NCBI RefSeq assembly: GCF_036327755.1
Contig: NZ_CP109596.1
Coordinates: 7,812,001 to 7,876,000 of the forward strand
DNA: 64,000 bases
Direction of reading: 5' to 3'
From: Nocardia sp. NBC_01503
GTDB lineage: Bacteria > Actinomycetota > Actinomycetes > Mycobacteriales > Mycobacteriaceae
Of this stretch, positions 9,446 through 21,128 are shown in pieces. The notes beneath the pieces were generated by a model. That model saw only the letters and a list, made by a program, of their open reading frames with translations. It ran no database searches and was not told the DNA's origin. Within the stretch, counting starts at the first letter, position 1. Every line of letters begins with the position of its first letter. A program made the position numbers and the translations under genes.

Positions 9446-10350
9446 TGTGGTCCCTCCTCCACCGCCCGATCGATCAATGCCGCCACTCGAGCCTGTTCCT
9501 CCGCACTGTATGCGGAGGGGACAGAGCTCGCAGCGGACACCGTATCTCCCGGCACCGACAAGCTTTCAGCAATGGTGACAACACCATCCGGTTCCGTCGC
9601 CTCTTTACGCAACCAGAGAAAGTACTCGACATTCCCCGACGGGCCGGGCAGCGGACTCGCCACCACACCCCGGGAGCGCAGACCCAACTTGGCCGCGGCG
9701 GCCGCGACCTCGCGGACGGTCTCCGCGCGCAGCGCCGGATCACGCACCACGCCGCCGGATCCGAGCCGATCCTTACCGACCTCGAACTGCGGCTTCACCA
9801 TGGGCAGCAGATCCGCCCCGGGCGCACAGCAGGACGCCAGCGCGGGCAGCACCAGCGCGAGTGAGATGAAGGACAGGTCTGCGACGACCAAATCGACTGT
9901 GCCGCCGATGAGTTCCGGGGTGAGAGCACGAACATTGGTGCGGTCGTGCACCTTTACCCGGTCGTCGTTCTGCAACCGCCAAATCAACTGGCCGTAACCG
10001 ACATCCGCGGCCACGACCTCCTTCGCGCCTTTGGCGAGCAGTACATCGGTGAATCCGCCGGTGGACGCGCCCGCGTCCAGGCAGCGCTTACCGTCCACCG
10101 AAACACCCTGTGCCTCGAACGCCTCGAGCGCACCGAGCAACTTGTGCGCACCGCGCGAGGCCCACCGCACCTCATCGGGCTCATCGCGGACCAGCAGTGC
10201 GGCCGCGGTCTCGACACCGGTCGCCGGTTTGGTGGCGACACTTCCATTGATCAGGACACGGCCCGCGTTGATCAGCTCGACCGCGTGCTCCCGCGACCGC
10301 GCCAACCCGCGGCGAACCAGTTCCGCGTCCACCCGTGCGCGTTTGGCCAC
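9442..10350 (-). CDS. tlyA: TlyA 16S/23S rRNA 2'-O-methyltransferase
   Basis: TlyA methylates ribose 2'-O positions in 16S and 23S rRNA; in mycobacteria its loss gives capreomycin resistance. The 302-residue protein has an N-terminal S4 RNA-binding domain (KRARVDAELVRRGLARSREHA, INAGRVLING), then an FtsJ-type Rossmann methyltransferase with CLDAGASTGGFTDVLL as SAM motif I and VVADLSFISL. It ends with VKPQFEVGK and PLPGPSGNVEYFLWLRK. The GTG at 10350 matches homologue starts. It begins 1 bp after the stop of the small upstream gene and overlaps nadK by 4 nt, so it is mid-operon. The rRNA operon it would modify lies 5 kb upstream on the same strand. Confidence 0.95.
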   Translation of the reverse strand: MAKRARVDAELVRRGLARSREHAVELINAGRVLINGSVATKPATGVETAAALLVRDEPDEVRWASRGAHKLLGALEAFEAQGVSVDGKRCLDAGASTGGFTDVLLAKGAKEVVAADVGYGQLIWRLQNDDRVKVHDRTNVRALTPELIGGTVDLVVADLSFISLALVLPALASCCAPGADLLPMVKPQFEVGKDRLGSGGVVRDPALRAETVREVAAAAAKLGLRSRGVVASPLPGPSGNVEYFLWLRKEATEPDGVVTIAESLSVPGDTVSAASSVPSAYSAEEQARVAALIDRAVEEGPQ

Positions 10351-10351
10351 C

Positions 10352-10618
10352 CTAGATCTTGTCCACCGTTGCCAGCGCCCGCACCAGCACATCGTGCGCC
10401 TGCTCCAGAATTTTGGCGCGGCGCACCATATCGGTGCCATCGGACGCCGCGTCCCGCGCGCCCGCCGACAATTCGGCCAGCAGCGCGTCCACCTCCGAGC
10501 GCACCCGCGCCGGATCGGCGAACTCCTGATTCGCACCCGCCAAATGCTGCCCGGGCAACGGCATCCCCGGACGGGGTCCCGGCGCGGGAGACTGCGGATA
10601 AGACGTGGGCATACTCAT
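10352..10618 (-). CDS. Small conserved protein (Rv1693-like position)
   Basis: This 88-residue protein has a proline-rich N-terminus (MSMPTSYPQSPAPGPRPG) and a helical C-terminus (ARVRSEVDALLAELSAG, RRAKILEQAHDVLVRALATVD). It occupies the place of the short Rv1693 gene just upstream of tlyA, with a 1-bp gap, so it is almost surely translated with tlyA. Function is unknown. The helix resembles an alpha-helical hairpin, but no catalytic residues are visible. The start is uncertain: ATG codons at 10618 and 10612 are both possible and neither has a strong ribosome-binding site. Confidence 0.75.
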   Translation of the reverse strand: MSMPTSYPQSPAPGPRPGMPLPGQHLAGANQEFADPARVRSEVDALLAELSAGARDAASDGTDMVRRAKILEQAHDVLVRALATVDKI

Positions 10619-10920
10619 CGTGGGACCAACGCTACCCGAACTCGCATTCGAACAGTATCCAGCCCACAAGGTTCATTTCGTGTCCGCCCACGCACCCCGG
10701 CTTCAGCACGACGGGCCGCGATCCGGCGGAGACACGGGGCCGATCAACTCGTCGGCGGACATCTCTCGCACCTGCGCGATGCCGGGCATCGGTCGTCGGT
10801 GACGCGTCGGCTGGATTTCGTCCGCGGCGATCTCCCCAGCAAGGGCAGCCTCATCGAAGTAACGGTCGGTGGAGCCACAGCTGCGGAAAATCGGTGGACT
10901 CGACTGGCAGAATCGGGCAA
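10619..10920. other. 302-bp divergent intergenic region
   Basis: This stretch separates the minus-strand tlyA operon from the plus-strand methyltransferase gene. It should hold the promoters of both. I see no convincing ORF, RNA or repeat in it; long antisense readings through it lack codon logic. Confidence 0.5.
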
Positions 10921-11679
10921 ATGGACCGCAACTTCGAGGAGCTGATCGCGGAGGCGGATACCGTCTCCGTCGCGGGATGGGACTTCTCCTGGCTGGCGGG
11001 ACGAGCCGCCGAGAAGCGTCCGTCCTGGGGTTATCAGCGGCAGCAGGCGGGGCGCTTGGCCACCGCGCGGGCGGCCCTGGATATACAGACCGGGGGCGGC
11101 GAGGTGCTCGCCGAGGCCGAGCACTTTCCGCGCACCATGGTCGCCACCGAATCCTGGCCACCGAATCTGGCCAAGGCGACCCGGCTGCTGCATCCGCGCG
11201 GAGCGGTGGTGGTGGCCGATCCGGACGAGCCACCGCTGCCGTTCGCCGATGAGGCGTTCGATCTGGTGACGAGTCGGCATCCGGCCACCATCTGGTGGGA
11301 GGAGATCGCGCGGGTACTCGAACCGGGCGGGGTGTACTTCGCACAGCATGTGGGGCCCGCGAGCGTCTTCGAACTCGTCGAATACTTTCTCGGGCCACAG
11401 CCGGAGGCACGCAAAGGGCGCGATCCGGAGATCGAGGCGACCGGGGCGCGCGCGGCCGGGCTGGAGATCGTGCAGACGCGCACGGAGCGACTTCCCATGC
11501 GGTTCAACGATATCGGGGCCGTCGTGTACTTCCTGCGCAAGGTGATCTGGATGGTGCCCGGATTCACCGTGGCGCAGTATCGGGATCGACTGCGTGAGCT
11601 GCACGAGGAGATCACCGCGAACGGGCCGTTCGAGGCCAACTCGGCCCGCACGCTCTTCGAGGCGCGAAAGCCCAACTGA
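10921..11679 (+). CDS. Class I SAM-dependent methyltransferase
   Basis: This 252-residue protein has an N-terminal helical region with WGYQRQQAGRLATARAALDIQTGGGEVL, whose glycine-rich stretch serves as SAM motif I. Next come RLLHPRGAVVVADPDEPPLPFADEAFDLVTSRHP (motif II and acidic binding residue) and EEIARVLEPGGVYFAQHVGPAS (motif III). The pattern is that of small-molecule methyltransferases; the substrate is not inferable. The ATG at 10921 fits the conserved MDRNFEELI start. It stands alone on the plus strand within an otherwise minus-strand conserved block. Confidence 0.85.
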   Translation: MDRNFEELIAEADTVSVAGWDFSWLAGRAAEKRPSWGYQRQQAGRLATARAALDIQTGGGEVLAEAEHFPRTMVATESWPPNLAKATRLLHPRGAVVVADPDEPPLPFADEAFDLVTSRHPATIWWEEIARVLEPGGVYFAQHVGPASVFELVEYFLGPQPEARKGRDPEIEATGARAAGLEIVQTRTERLPMRFNDIGAVVYFLRKVIWMVPGFTVAQYRDRLRELHEEITANGPFEANSARTLFEARKPN

Positions 11680-11722
11680 GGCTTGATACTTCGGTCGGGC
11701 GGTACGCCCGGCCGAAGTGTGG

Positions 11723-11747
11723 ATTCCGGCCAGAAGCATGCCGGGAT
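11723..11747. repeat. Dispersed palindromic repeat, copy 1
   Basis: The hairpin arms ATTCCGGC (11723-11730) and GCCGGGAT (11740-11747) sit in the sequence GTGTGGATTCCGGCCAGAAG followed by CATGCCGGGATGAC. A near-identical element lies at 36192-36216. It is a small intergenic repeat shared by two unrelated loci. Confidence 0.75.
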
Positions 11748-11751
11748 GACA

Positions 11752-11823
11752 GGGGAAGCGTCCGCCGGATAACGGGGGGAAGCGTCCGCCGGATTACGGG
11801 GAAGTACCTGCCGGCGGATGACG
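11752..11823. repeat. Three degenerate tandem repeats of about 24 bp
   Basis: Units beginning GGGGAAGCGTCCGCCGGAT (11752), GGGGGAAGCGTCCGCCGGAT (11775) and GGGAAGTACCTGCCGGCGGAT (11799) follow one another directly after the dispersed palindrome. They lie between convergent genes. The third copy is the most divergent. Confidence 0.7.
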
Positions 11824-11867
11824 GCGACATACGCCGGCCGGGCGGCGGGTTCATCGCGCCCGGGAGA

Positions 11868-12773
11868 TCAGTCCTTGGCGGCGGGCGGGGCGGAGATCGC
11901 GATGGCGCGGCCGGGGTGCTTGGCCAGCAGGGCCGTGATCACCTCGGCGATATCGCCGTCGCCGGGGGTGACGGGGGCGGTATCGGCGATCGGATGGTTC
12001 AGGGCGTCAAGGGATTCCGCGATGTACGTCGGGAGGTGCTCGACCGGCTGGGAGCGCAGGTCCGCGAGGGTGCTCACACCGGTGAGGACCATGAAGGACT
12101 CCAGGCCGACACAGTGCGCGCCGTCGATATCGGTATCGAGGCGATCTCCGACCACCAGCGCATCGCGGGTTCCGGCGCGTAAGAGCGCGTCTTCCAGCAG
12201 TGGCGCATAGGGTTTGCCCGCCACGATCGGCTCACGCGCGGAGGCGGTGCGCAGGGCCGCCACCATGGAGCCGTTGCCCGGTGCCAGACCACGCTCGTTC
12301 GGCAGGGTGGCATCGGTATTCGCGGCCACCCAGAGGGCACCGCCGCGCAGCGCGTAGGCGGCTTCGGCCAGGTCGGGCCAGGCGGTCTCGGGGGAATGGC
12401 CCTGGACGACCGCGGCCGGCGATACCCCGTTGAAGCGGCGGATCGGTTCCAGGCCAACCGCATTCACCTCGGCGGCCAGATCATCGGTGCCGACGATGAG
12501 CACCGTCGAACCGGGCTCGAGTCGAGCGGCCAGCAGGTGAGCGGCGGCCTGGGCGCTGGTGACGACCTCGTCTTCGACAGCGCTGTAACCGATTTCGCGC
12601 AGATGCACCGCGACGGCGGCGGCCGAGCGGCTGGCATTGTTGGTCACGTAGACCAACTGCTGCGCACCCGCGGCCGAAAGCGCTTCCGGCGCACCCGGAA
12701 TCACCTCGGGCCCGCGATACAGCGTGCCGTCCAAATCCAACAGTAGTGCGCCGAATCGATCCCGTAGCCGCAT
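11868..12773 (-). CDS. HAD-superfamily sugar-phosphate-type phosphatase (Rv1692-like)
   Basis: This 301-residue HAD hydrolase of the NagD/PGP class has motif I LLLDLDGTLYRG (about residues 10-21), motif II TNNAS, motif III lysine in IVAGKPYAPLLEDAL, and motif IV VVGDRLDTDIDGAHCVGLESFMVLTG. The C2-type cap lies between motifs II and III. The mycobacterial counterpart Rv1692 is described as a glycerol-3-phosphate phosphatase in membrane lipid recycling; that assignment is from memory. The gene follows the RGG/TPR protein gene on the same strand by 124 bp, as Rv1692 follows Rv1691. Confidence 0.9.
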   Translation of the reverse strand: MRLRDRFGALLLDLDGTLYRGPEVIPGAPEALSAAGAQQLVYVTNNASRSAAAVAVHLREIGYSAVEDEVVTSAQAAAHLLAARLEPGSTVLIVGTDDLAAEVNAVGLEPIRRFNGVSPAAVVQGHSPETAWPDLAEAAYALRGGALWVAANTDATLPNERGLAPGNGSMVAALRTASAREPIVAGKPYAPLLEDALLRAGTRDALVVGDRLDTDIDGAHCVGLESFMVLTGVSTLADLRSQPVEHLPTYIAESLDALNHPIADTAPVTPGDGDIAEVITALLAKHPGRAIAISAPPAAKD

Positions 12774-12897
12774 GATGCCGCCCCTCTTCCAAGTTCCGAG
12801 CCGTCACATACAGGTCGGCCGCCCCCATCTGGGGACGGCCAGCCTACTAGGCCGAGGTCACAGCCTGTCTTCGTACGCCGAACACCTCGGCCGGTTA

Positions 12898-15174
12898 CTA
12901 CTTCTTGTTATCGCCGTCCGCGACGTCGCCGTCCTTGTCGGCGACGAAGTCGTCTTCGTCATCCTCCGCGTCGGCGTCCTCGTCATCCTCGGTACCGTCC
13001 TCGACCTGGGCGGTCCAGTCCGGCTCGTCGGAGTCGTCCTCGTCCTCGGAAACCTCGGCGGTCCAATCGGATTGGCCCGAACCACCCTCGGCCAGATCCG
13101 CGGCGCGGTCCTCGGCGTCGGTCTCACCCTCGGCATCGGCGGAGGCGGCGTTCATGAACCAGGTCAGCGCCTCTTCGCGGCGACCGGCGGCCAACAGGGC
13201 CTCGGCATAGGCGTAGAACAGCCGGGCCGAGGCCGATCCGGTGCGCGCCGGGTCGAGCTCCGGGGTCTGCAGGGTGACCACGGCCTGGTCGTACTGACCC
13301 AGATCCATACGCGCGCCCGCCACGACAATGCGCAGCTCGGTGGCCTCATCGCCCTTGAGCAGCCGGGCCTCATCGCTGCGACCCAACTCGATGGCGCGCT
13401 CGGGACGACCCAGACCACGCTCACAGTCGGCCATGACCGCGAGCAGCCCGGAACCACCGGACATACGCCGCGCGGTGCGCAGCTCGGACAGCGCCTCGGC
13501 CCACTCACCCGCGTGGTAGGCCGCGACACCGGCGGTTTCGCGCACCACGGCGATACGACCGGCGCGCTGACGAGCGGCACGGGCATGTTCGAGCGCCAAC
13601 TCCGGATCCTCATCGAGCAGCTGCGCCACCATGATCAGGTGCCGGGCGACCGATTCGGCATTGCTCTTGTCCAGGCTCAGCAGATCGCGGCGTACCGCCG
13701 GATCGAGATCGGCGGCCTGCACCTCATCGGGCAGCTCCGGCTCATCCGGGCGACCCGTCCGACGCTCGCCACCCCGGGCGCCGGGACCACGCGCGCCTTC
13801 GCCGCCACGCCGACGATCCGAATCGTCGCCGAAGGACCGCTCGGGACGCTCCGCACGCTCGGGCTTCTCGAAACGCTCCGGCTTCTCCGCACCTTCGATG
13901 CCTTCGACCTGGTCGAAACGCTCGGACTTGGGTGCGCTGTCTGACTTGTCGAACCGCTCGCGAGCCGGGCGGTCACTGCGCTCGGGGCGATCGCCACGAT
14001 CACGGTTGAAACCGCCGCCGGAATTGCCACGATCGCCGAAACCGCTGCGGCCGAAGCTCTTTCGATCATCGCGCTCGCCGCCCCGGCTATCGCGGTTGAA
14101 GTCACGGCCACCCTCACGCGAGGAACCGCCACGGCTGTCACGATCGCGGTTGAATCCCCCGCGCTCGCCGCCACGACTGTCGCCACCACCGCTGCGGTTG
14201 AATCCACCACGGGAATCGCCACGGCTGTCGCCACCACGGTTGTCACGATCCCGGTTGAATCCACCGCGCTCGCCACCACGACTGTCGCCACCGCGATTGA
14301 ATCCGCCACGATCGTTATCGCGATCGCGGTTGAATCCTCCGCGCTCACCGCCACGGCTATCGCCACCACCGCTGCGGTTGAACCCACCACGGGAATCGCC
14401 ACGGTTGTCGCCACCGCGATTGAATCCGCCGCGGTCACCGCCACGATTGTCGCTGTCGCGGTTGAATCCGCCACGACTGTCGCCACCACCACGGTTGAAC
14501 CCGCCACGGCTGTCGCCACCACGGTTGTCACGATCGCGGTTGAATCCCCCGCGCTCGCCACCGCGGCTGTCGCCGCCGCGATTGAATCCGCCGCGATCGC
14601 CTTCACGCCGCTCGCCGCCCCGGAAACCGCCGCGCTCGTTGTCGCGACCCTCACTGCGATTGAATCCGCCGCGGCTGTCGCCGCCACCACGGTTGTATCC
14701 ACCCCGGTTATCGCTGTCACGGTTGAACCCGCCGCGCTCACCGCCACGGCTGTCGCCGCCACCGCGGTTGAAGCCACCGCGACCACCGGAGTTGCTGTCA
14801 TTGTCGCGGTTGAAGCCGCCACGATCGTTGTCCCGGCCCTCGCCGGAGCGATTGAATCCACCACGCCCGCCGCTGTCACCGCCACGGTTGAATCCACCGC
14901 GCTCGCCACCGCGAGAATCGGAGCTGCCGCGGTTGAATCCGCCGCGCTCACCATCACGGTTGTCGCGGTTGAAGCCGCCACGGCCGCCGCTGTCGCCACC
15001 TCGGCCGGAACCACCACGACCACCGGCATTGTCGCGGCCACCGTTGTAGCCGCCGCGCTCGTTATTGTCGCCGCGGCCCGCGTTATCGCGACCACCGCGG
15101 TTGAATCCGCCCTCCGGACGATCGGATCCGCCGCTACGGCGGAAAGGTTTGCGGCCGTCGTTATGCTCCGCCAC
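12898..15174 (-). CDS. TPR protein with a long RGG/GGFNR-repeat disordered N-terminus (Rv1691-like)
   Basis: This 758-residue protein has three parts. Residues 1 to about 370 are an extreme low-complexity region with some 20 copies of GGFNR embedded in RGGERGGFNRDRDNRGG-like units. About 370-475 are charged (ERFEKPERAERPERS). About 490-670 form helical TPR-like repeats (ALEHARAARQRAGRIAVVRE, AYHAGEWAEALSELRTARR, LGQYDQAVVTLQTPE, YAEALLAAGRREEALTWF). The tail is strongly acidic (TEDDEDADAEDDEDDF). The mycobacterial relative Rv1691 has only the TPR part of about 250 residues. RGG regions in other proteins bind RNA and drive condensation, so an RNA-related role is inferred here. It lies directly downstream of the rRNA operon terminator. 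The repeats make assembly errors possible. Confidence 0.88.
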   Translation of the reverse strand: MAEHNDGRKPFRRSGGSDRPEGGFNRGGRDNAGRGDNNERGGYNGGRDNAGGRGGSGRGGDSGGRGGFNRDNRDGERGGFNRGSSDSRGGERGGFNRGGDSGGRGGFNRSGEGRDNDRGGFNRDNDSNSGGRGGFNRGGGDSRGGERGGFNRDSDNRGGYNRGGGDSRGGFNRSEGRDNERGGFRGGERREGDRGGFNRGGDSRGGERGGFNRDRDNRGGDSRGGFNRGGGDSRGGFNRDSDNRGGDRGGFNRGGDNRGDSRGGFNRSGGGDSRGGERGGFNRDRDNDRGGFNRGGDSRGGERGGFNRDRDNRGGDSRGDSRGGFNRSGGGDSRGGERGGFNRDRDSRGGSSREGGRDFNRDSRGGERDDRKSFGRSGFGDRGNSGGGFNRDRGDRPERSDRPARERFDKSDSAPKSERFDQVEGIEGAEKPERFEKPERAERPERSFGDDSDRRRGGEGARGPGARGGERRTGRPDEPELPDEVQAADLDPAVRRDLLSLDKSNAESVARHLIMVAQLLDEDPELALEHARAARQRAGRIAVVRETAGVAAYHAGEWAEALSELRTARRMSGGSGLLAVMADCERGLGRPERAIELGRSDEARLLKGDEATELRIVVAGARMDLGQYDQAVVTLQTPELDPARTGSASARLFYAYAEALLAAGRREEALTWFMNAASADAEGETDAEDRAADLAEGGSGQSDWTAEVSEDEDDSDEPDWTAQVEDGTEDDEDADAEDDEDDFVADKDGDVADGDNKK
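14080..15140. repeat. Coding minisatellite: degenerate repeats encoding GGFNR units
   Basis: On the minus strand, short units around GGCGGATTCAACCGC recur irregularly about 20 times over 1 kb, with larger near-duplicated blocks (for example around 14160-14290 and 14340-14560). Codons vary between copies, mainly at third positions, which argues for selection on the protein. It produces long spurious ORFs in other frames. Confidence 0.85.
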
Positions 15175-15368
15175 GGTGATCCCTCTCTATAGTTTGCCTG
15201 CGGTACCCGGCCGCGGCGCTGGCGCGCGTGACGGTCGGCGGGACGTTTTGTTCCCACCACCACAAATTCAATCACGCACCGCTGAGCCGCCAAGCGGCAC
15301 CGGGTCGTATCCCGGCTCGTCTATCCGACCGTATTGCTCTCGGGCTACCAAACGTGAAAACCACGAAG

Positions 15369-15390
15369 GCCCCCAGCATATGCTGAGGGC
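15369..15390 (-). terminator. Terminator of the rRNA operon
   Basis: An 11-bp palindromic stem, GCCCTCAGCAT and ATGCTGGGGGC as read on the minus strand, lies about 15 bases beyond the 3' end of 5S rRNA. It is followed by CTTCGTGGTTTT. The T-tract is interrupted, so it may need assistance, but its position makes termination likely. Confidence 0.75.
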
Positions 15391-15403
15391 TTTCGGGAAT
15401 GAT

Positions 15404-15523
15404 GTTCCGGCGGTGTCCTACTCTCCCACACCCTGTCGAGTGCAGTACCATCGGCGCAGGTGGCCTTAGCTTCCGGGTTCGGAATGGGACCGGGCGTTTC
15501 CCCACCGCTATAGCCGCCGTAAC
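15404..15523 (-). rRNA. rrf: 5S ribosomal RNA
   Basis: Read on the minus strand, the gene begins GTTACGGCGGCTATAGCG, contains the conserved CCCATTCCGAACCCGGAAG and the GAGAGTAGGACACCGCCGG 3' arm. The two ends pair to form helix I. Ends are placed by family comparison and may be off by a few bases. It is the last gene of the operon, about 125 bp after 23S rRNA. Confidence 0.95.
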
Positions 15524-15603
15524 TCTATGAAACTATGCACCGCGAGCGGAGCCGAATTCCCTTGCCCCTCACAGGGTTCAGGAGTCCGTCTCAACACACG
15601 GCA

Positions 15604-15647
15604 GTGTGTTGTTTCAGATACCGCACAGTGGACGCGTAGCTTCTTTG

Positions 15648-15654
<7 letters not shown>
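15604..15654 (-). other. 3' arm of the 23S rRNA processing stem
   Basis: This stretch just beyond the 23S 3' end (GTGTGTTGTTTCAGATACCG, CACAGTGGACGCG, TTCTTTGTTGG) is nearly the inverted complement of 18759-18808 before the 23S 5' end. The two arms would pair over some 45-50 bases in the precursor RNA, the usual RNase III substrate. Confidence 0.8.
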
Positions 15655-18758
<3,104 letters not shown>

Positions 18759-18766
<8 letters not shown>

Positions 18767-18808
18767 AAAGATGCTCGCGTCCACTGTGCAGTTCTCAAAC
18801 AACACACC
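18759..18808 (-). other. 5' arm of the 23S processing stem with nut-like element in the 16S-23S spacer
   Basis: In the precursor this segment reads GTGTGTTGTTTGAGAACTGC, then CACAGTGGACGCGAGCATCT, then TTGTTAGTAAGT. It pairs with 15604-15654. It also has the TTGTTTGAGAACT motif typical of mycobacterial boxB-boxA antitermination sites. The whole 16S-23S spacer (18767-19066, 300 bp) holds no tRNA gene. Confidence 0.7.
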
Positions 18809-19061
18809 CGCATCGAATCGCATTTCACAGGACCGGACCGAAGCAAGCTTCGCGGTATCGAGGAAGATCCGAGCGGATCGTTATCTTGCCTGGAAAGAAA
18901 GACTTACGTCTGTTCTTTCAGGACCCAATAGTGTGTCGGTATATCCCCGAAGGGAGTTAGTCAGTGTTCCACCCATGAGCGTCCGCCGGACTACATTCGA
19001 GTCCGAAACGGTCTCTGCCAGAACCACTCTCACCTCTGTGAGGGGCATCTGGAGATGTGCT

Positions 19062-20586
<1,525 letters not shown>

Positions 20587-20836
20587 AGACTCTCAATCGC
20601 TGCCGAAGCAGTAATTGGAAGAATTAACCAGAGTCCGAAAACCTTGGCAAAATCAAACGCCAGCAAAAGTATTTGCTGACTAAATGTCCGACACAATCTC
20701 ACGGGGGTGAGAAGCATCGGAACCAATAAATTATTGGCACTGACATTCATCGACACACTATTGAGTTCTCAAAGAACAGGCGCACACAGAACTTCGCGGG
20801 CTCTTTGTCCCGGTTAGTCTCTGAGGCAACTTTTCC

Positions 20837-20865
20837 AGCCTAACGGCCGAGTCCCACCGAGTCAA
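20837..20865 (-). promoter_or_regulatory. rRNA operon promoter, proximal
   Basis: Read on the minus strand, TTGACT (20865-20860), a 17-bp spacer and TAGGCT (20842-20837) form a near-ideal actinobacterial sigma-A promoter. Transcription would start about 250 bp before 16S rRNA. Confidence 0.85.
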
Positions 20866-20996
20866 GCTCGGGGTTCTTGATCGTTTTGCAGGCTGTCAGG
20901 CGCTCCTCGTACTACCTCGTTTTCCGGATCCCGTTTCCAGCTTCTGAGCTGGGCGTTTGGCACCCGGTCGGTGTCCGTGTCGCTCTGACCTGGAAT

Positions 20997-21025
20997 AAGT
21001 TACGTGGCGGGAAACGGAACGTCAA
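20997..21025 (-). promoter_or_regulatory. rRNA operon promoter, distal
   Basis: Read on the minus strand, TTGACG (21025-21020), a 17-bp spacer and TAACTT (21002-20997) form a second sigma-A-like promoter 160 bp upstream of the first. Tandem promoters are common for actinobacterial rRNA operons. Confidence 0.65.
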
Positions 21026-21128
21026 ATCGCCTGGTCACGGGCGTGTCGTCGCAGGTCGCGAGGGCGCGCGCCGGGCCTTTTCCCGACCTGGGCCACCTAT
21101 TTGTGACCCAGGTCATGAAAAAGCAAGA

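Larger units (their letters stand above)
20587..21128 (-). other. rRNA operon leader and promoter region (542 bp, no gene)
   Basis: This region lies between the tyrS stop codon and 16S rRNA and holds no credible ORF. It contains two sigma-A-type promoters (listed separately) and, at about 20757-20790, an RNA motif reading TGTTCTTTGAGAACTCAATA that resembles boxA/boxB antitermination sites and echoes the motif in the 16S-23S spacer. The last 200 bases before 16S are AT-richer, as is usual for rRNA leaders. Confidence 0.75.

Noticed and set aside
10703..11410. Antisense frame over the methyltransferase gene and the tlyA intergenic region
   Set aside because: Arg/Pro-rich, typical of a shadow frame in high-GC DNA; the methyltransferase on the plus strand is clearly real.
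13631..15049. Long plus-strand reading frame rich in Pro/Arg/Ser across the repeat region
   Set aside because: It is the shadow of the GGFNR repeats on the opposite strand; a repetitive codon pattern keeps other frames open. A second long minus-strand frame (13677-15293) is rejected for the same reason.
14080..15140. CRISPR-like array of short repeats
   Set aside because: The repeats are irregular in length, have no unique spacers and lie inside a protein-coding frame.
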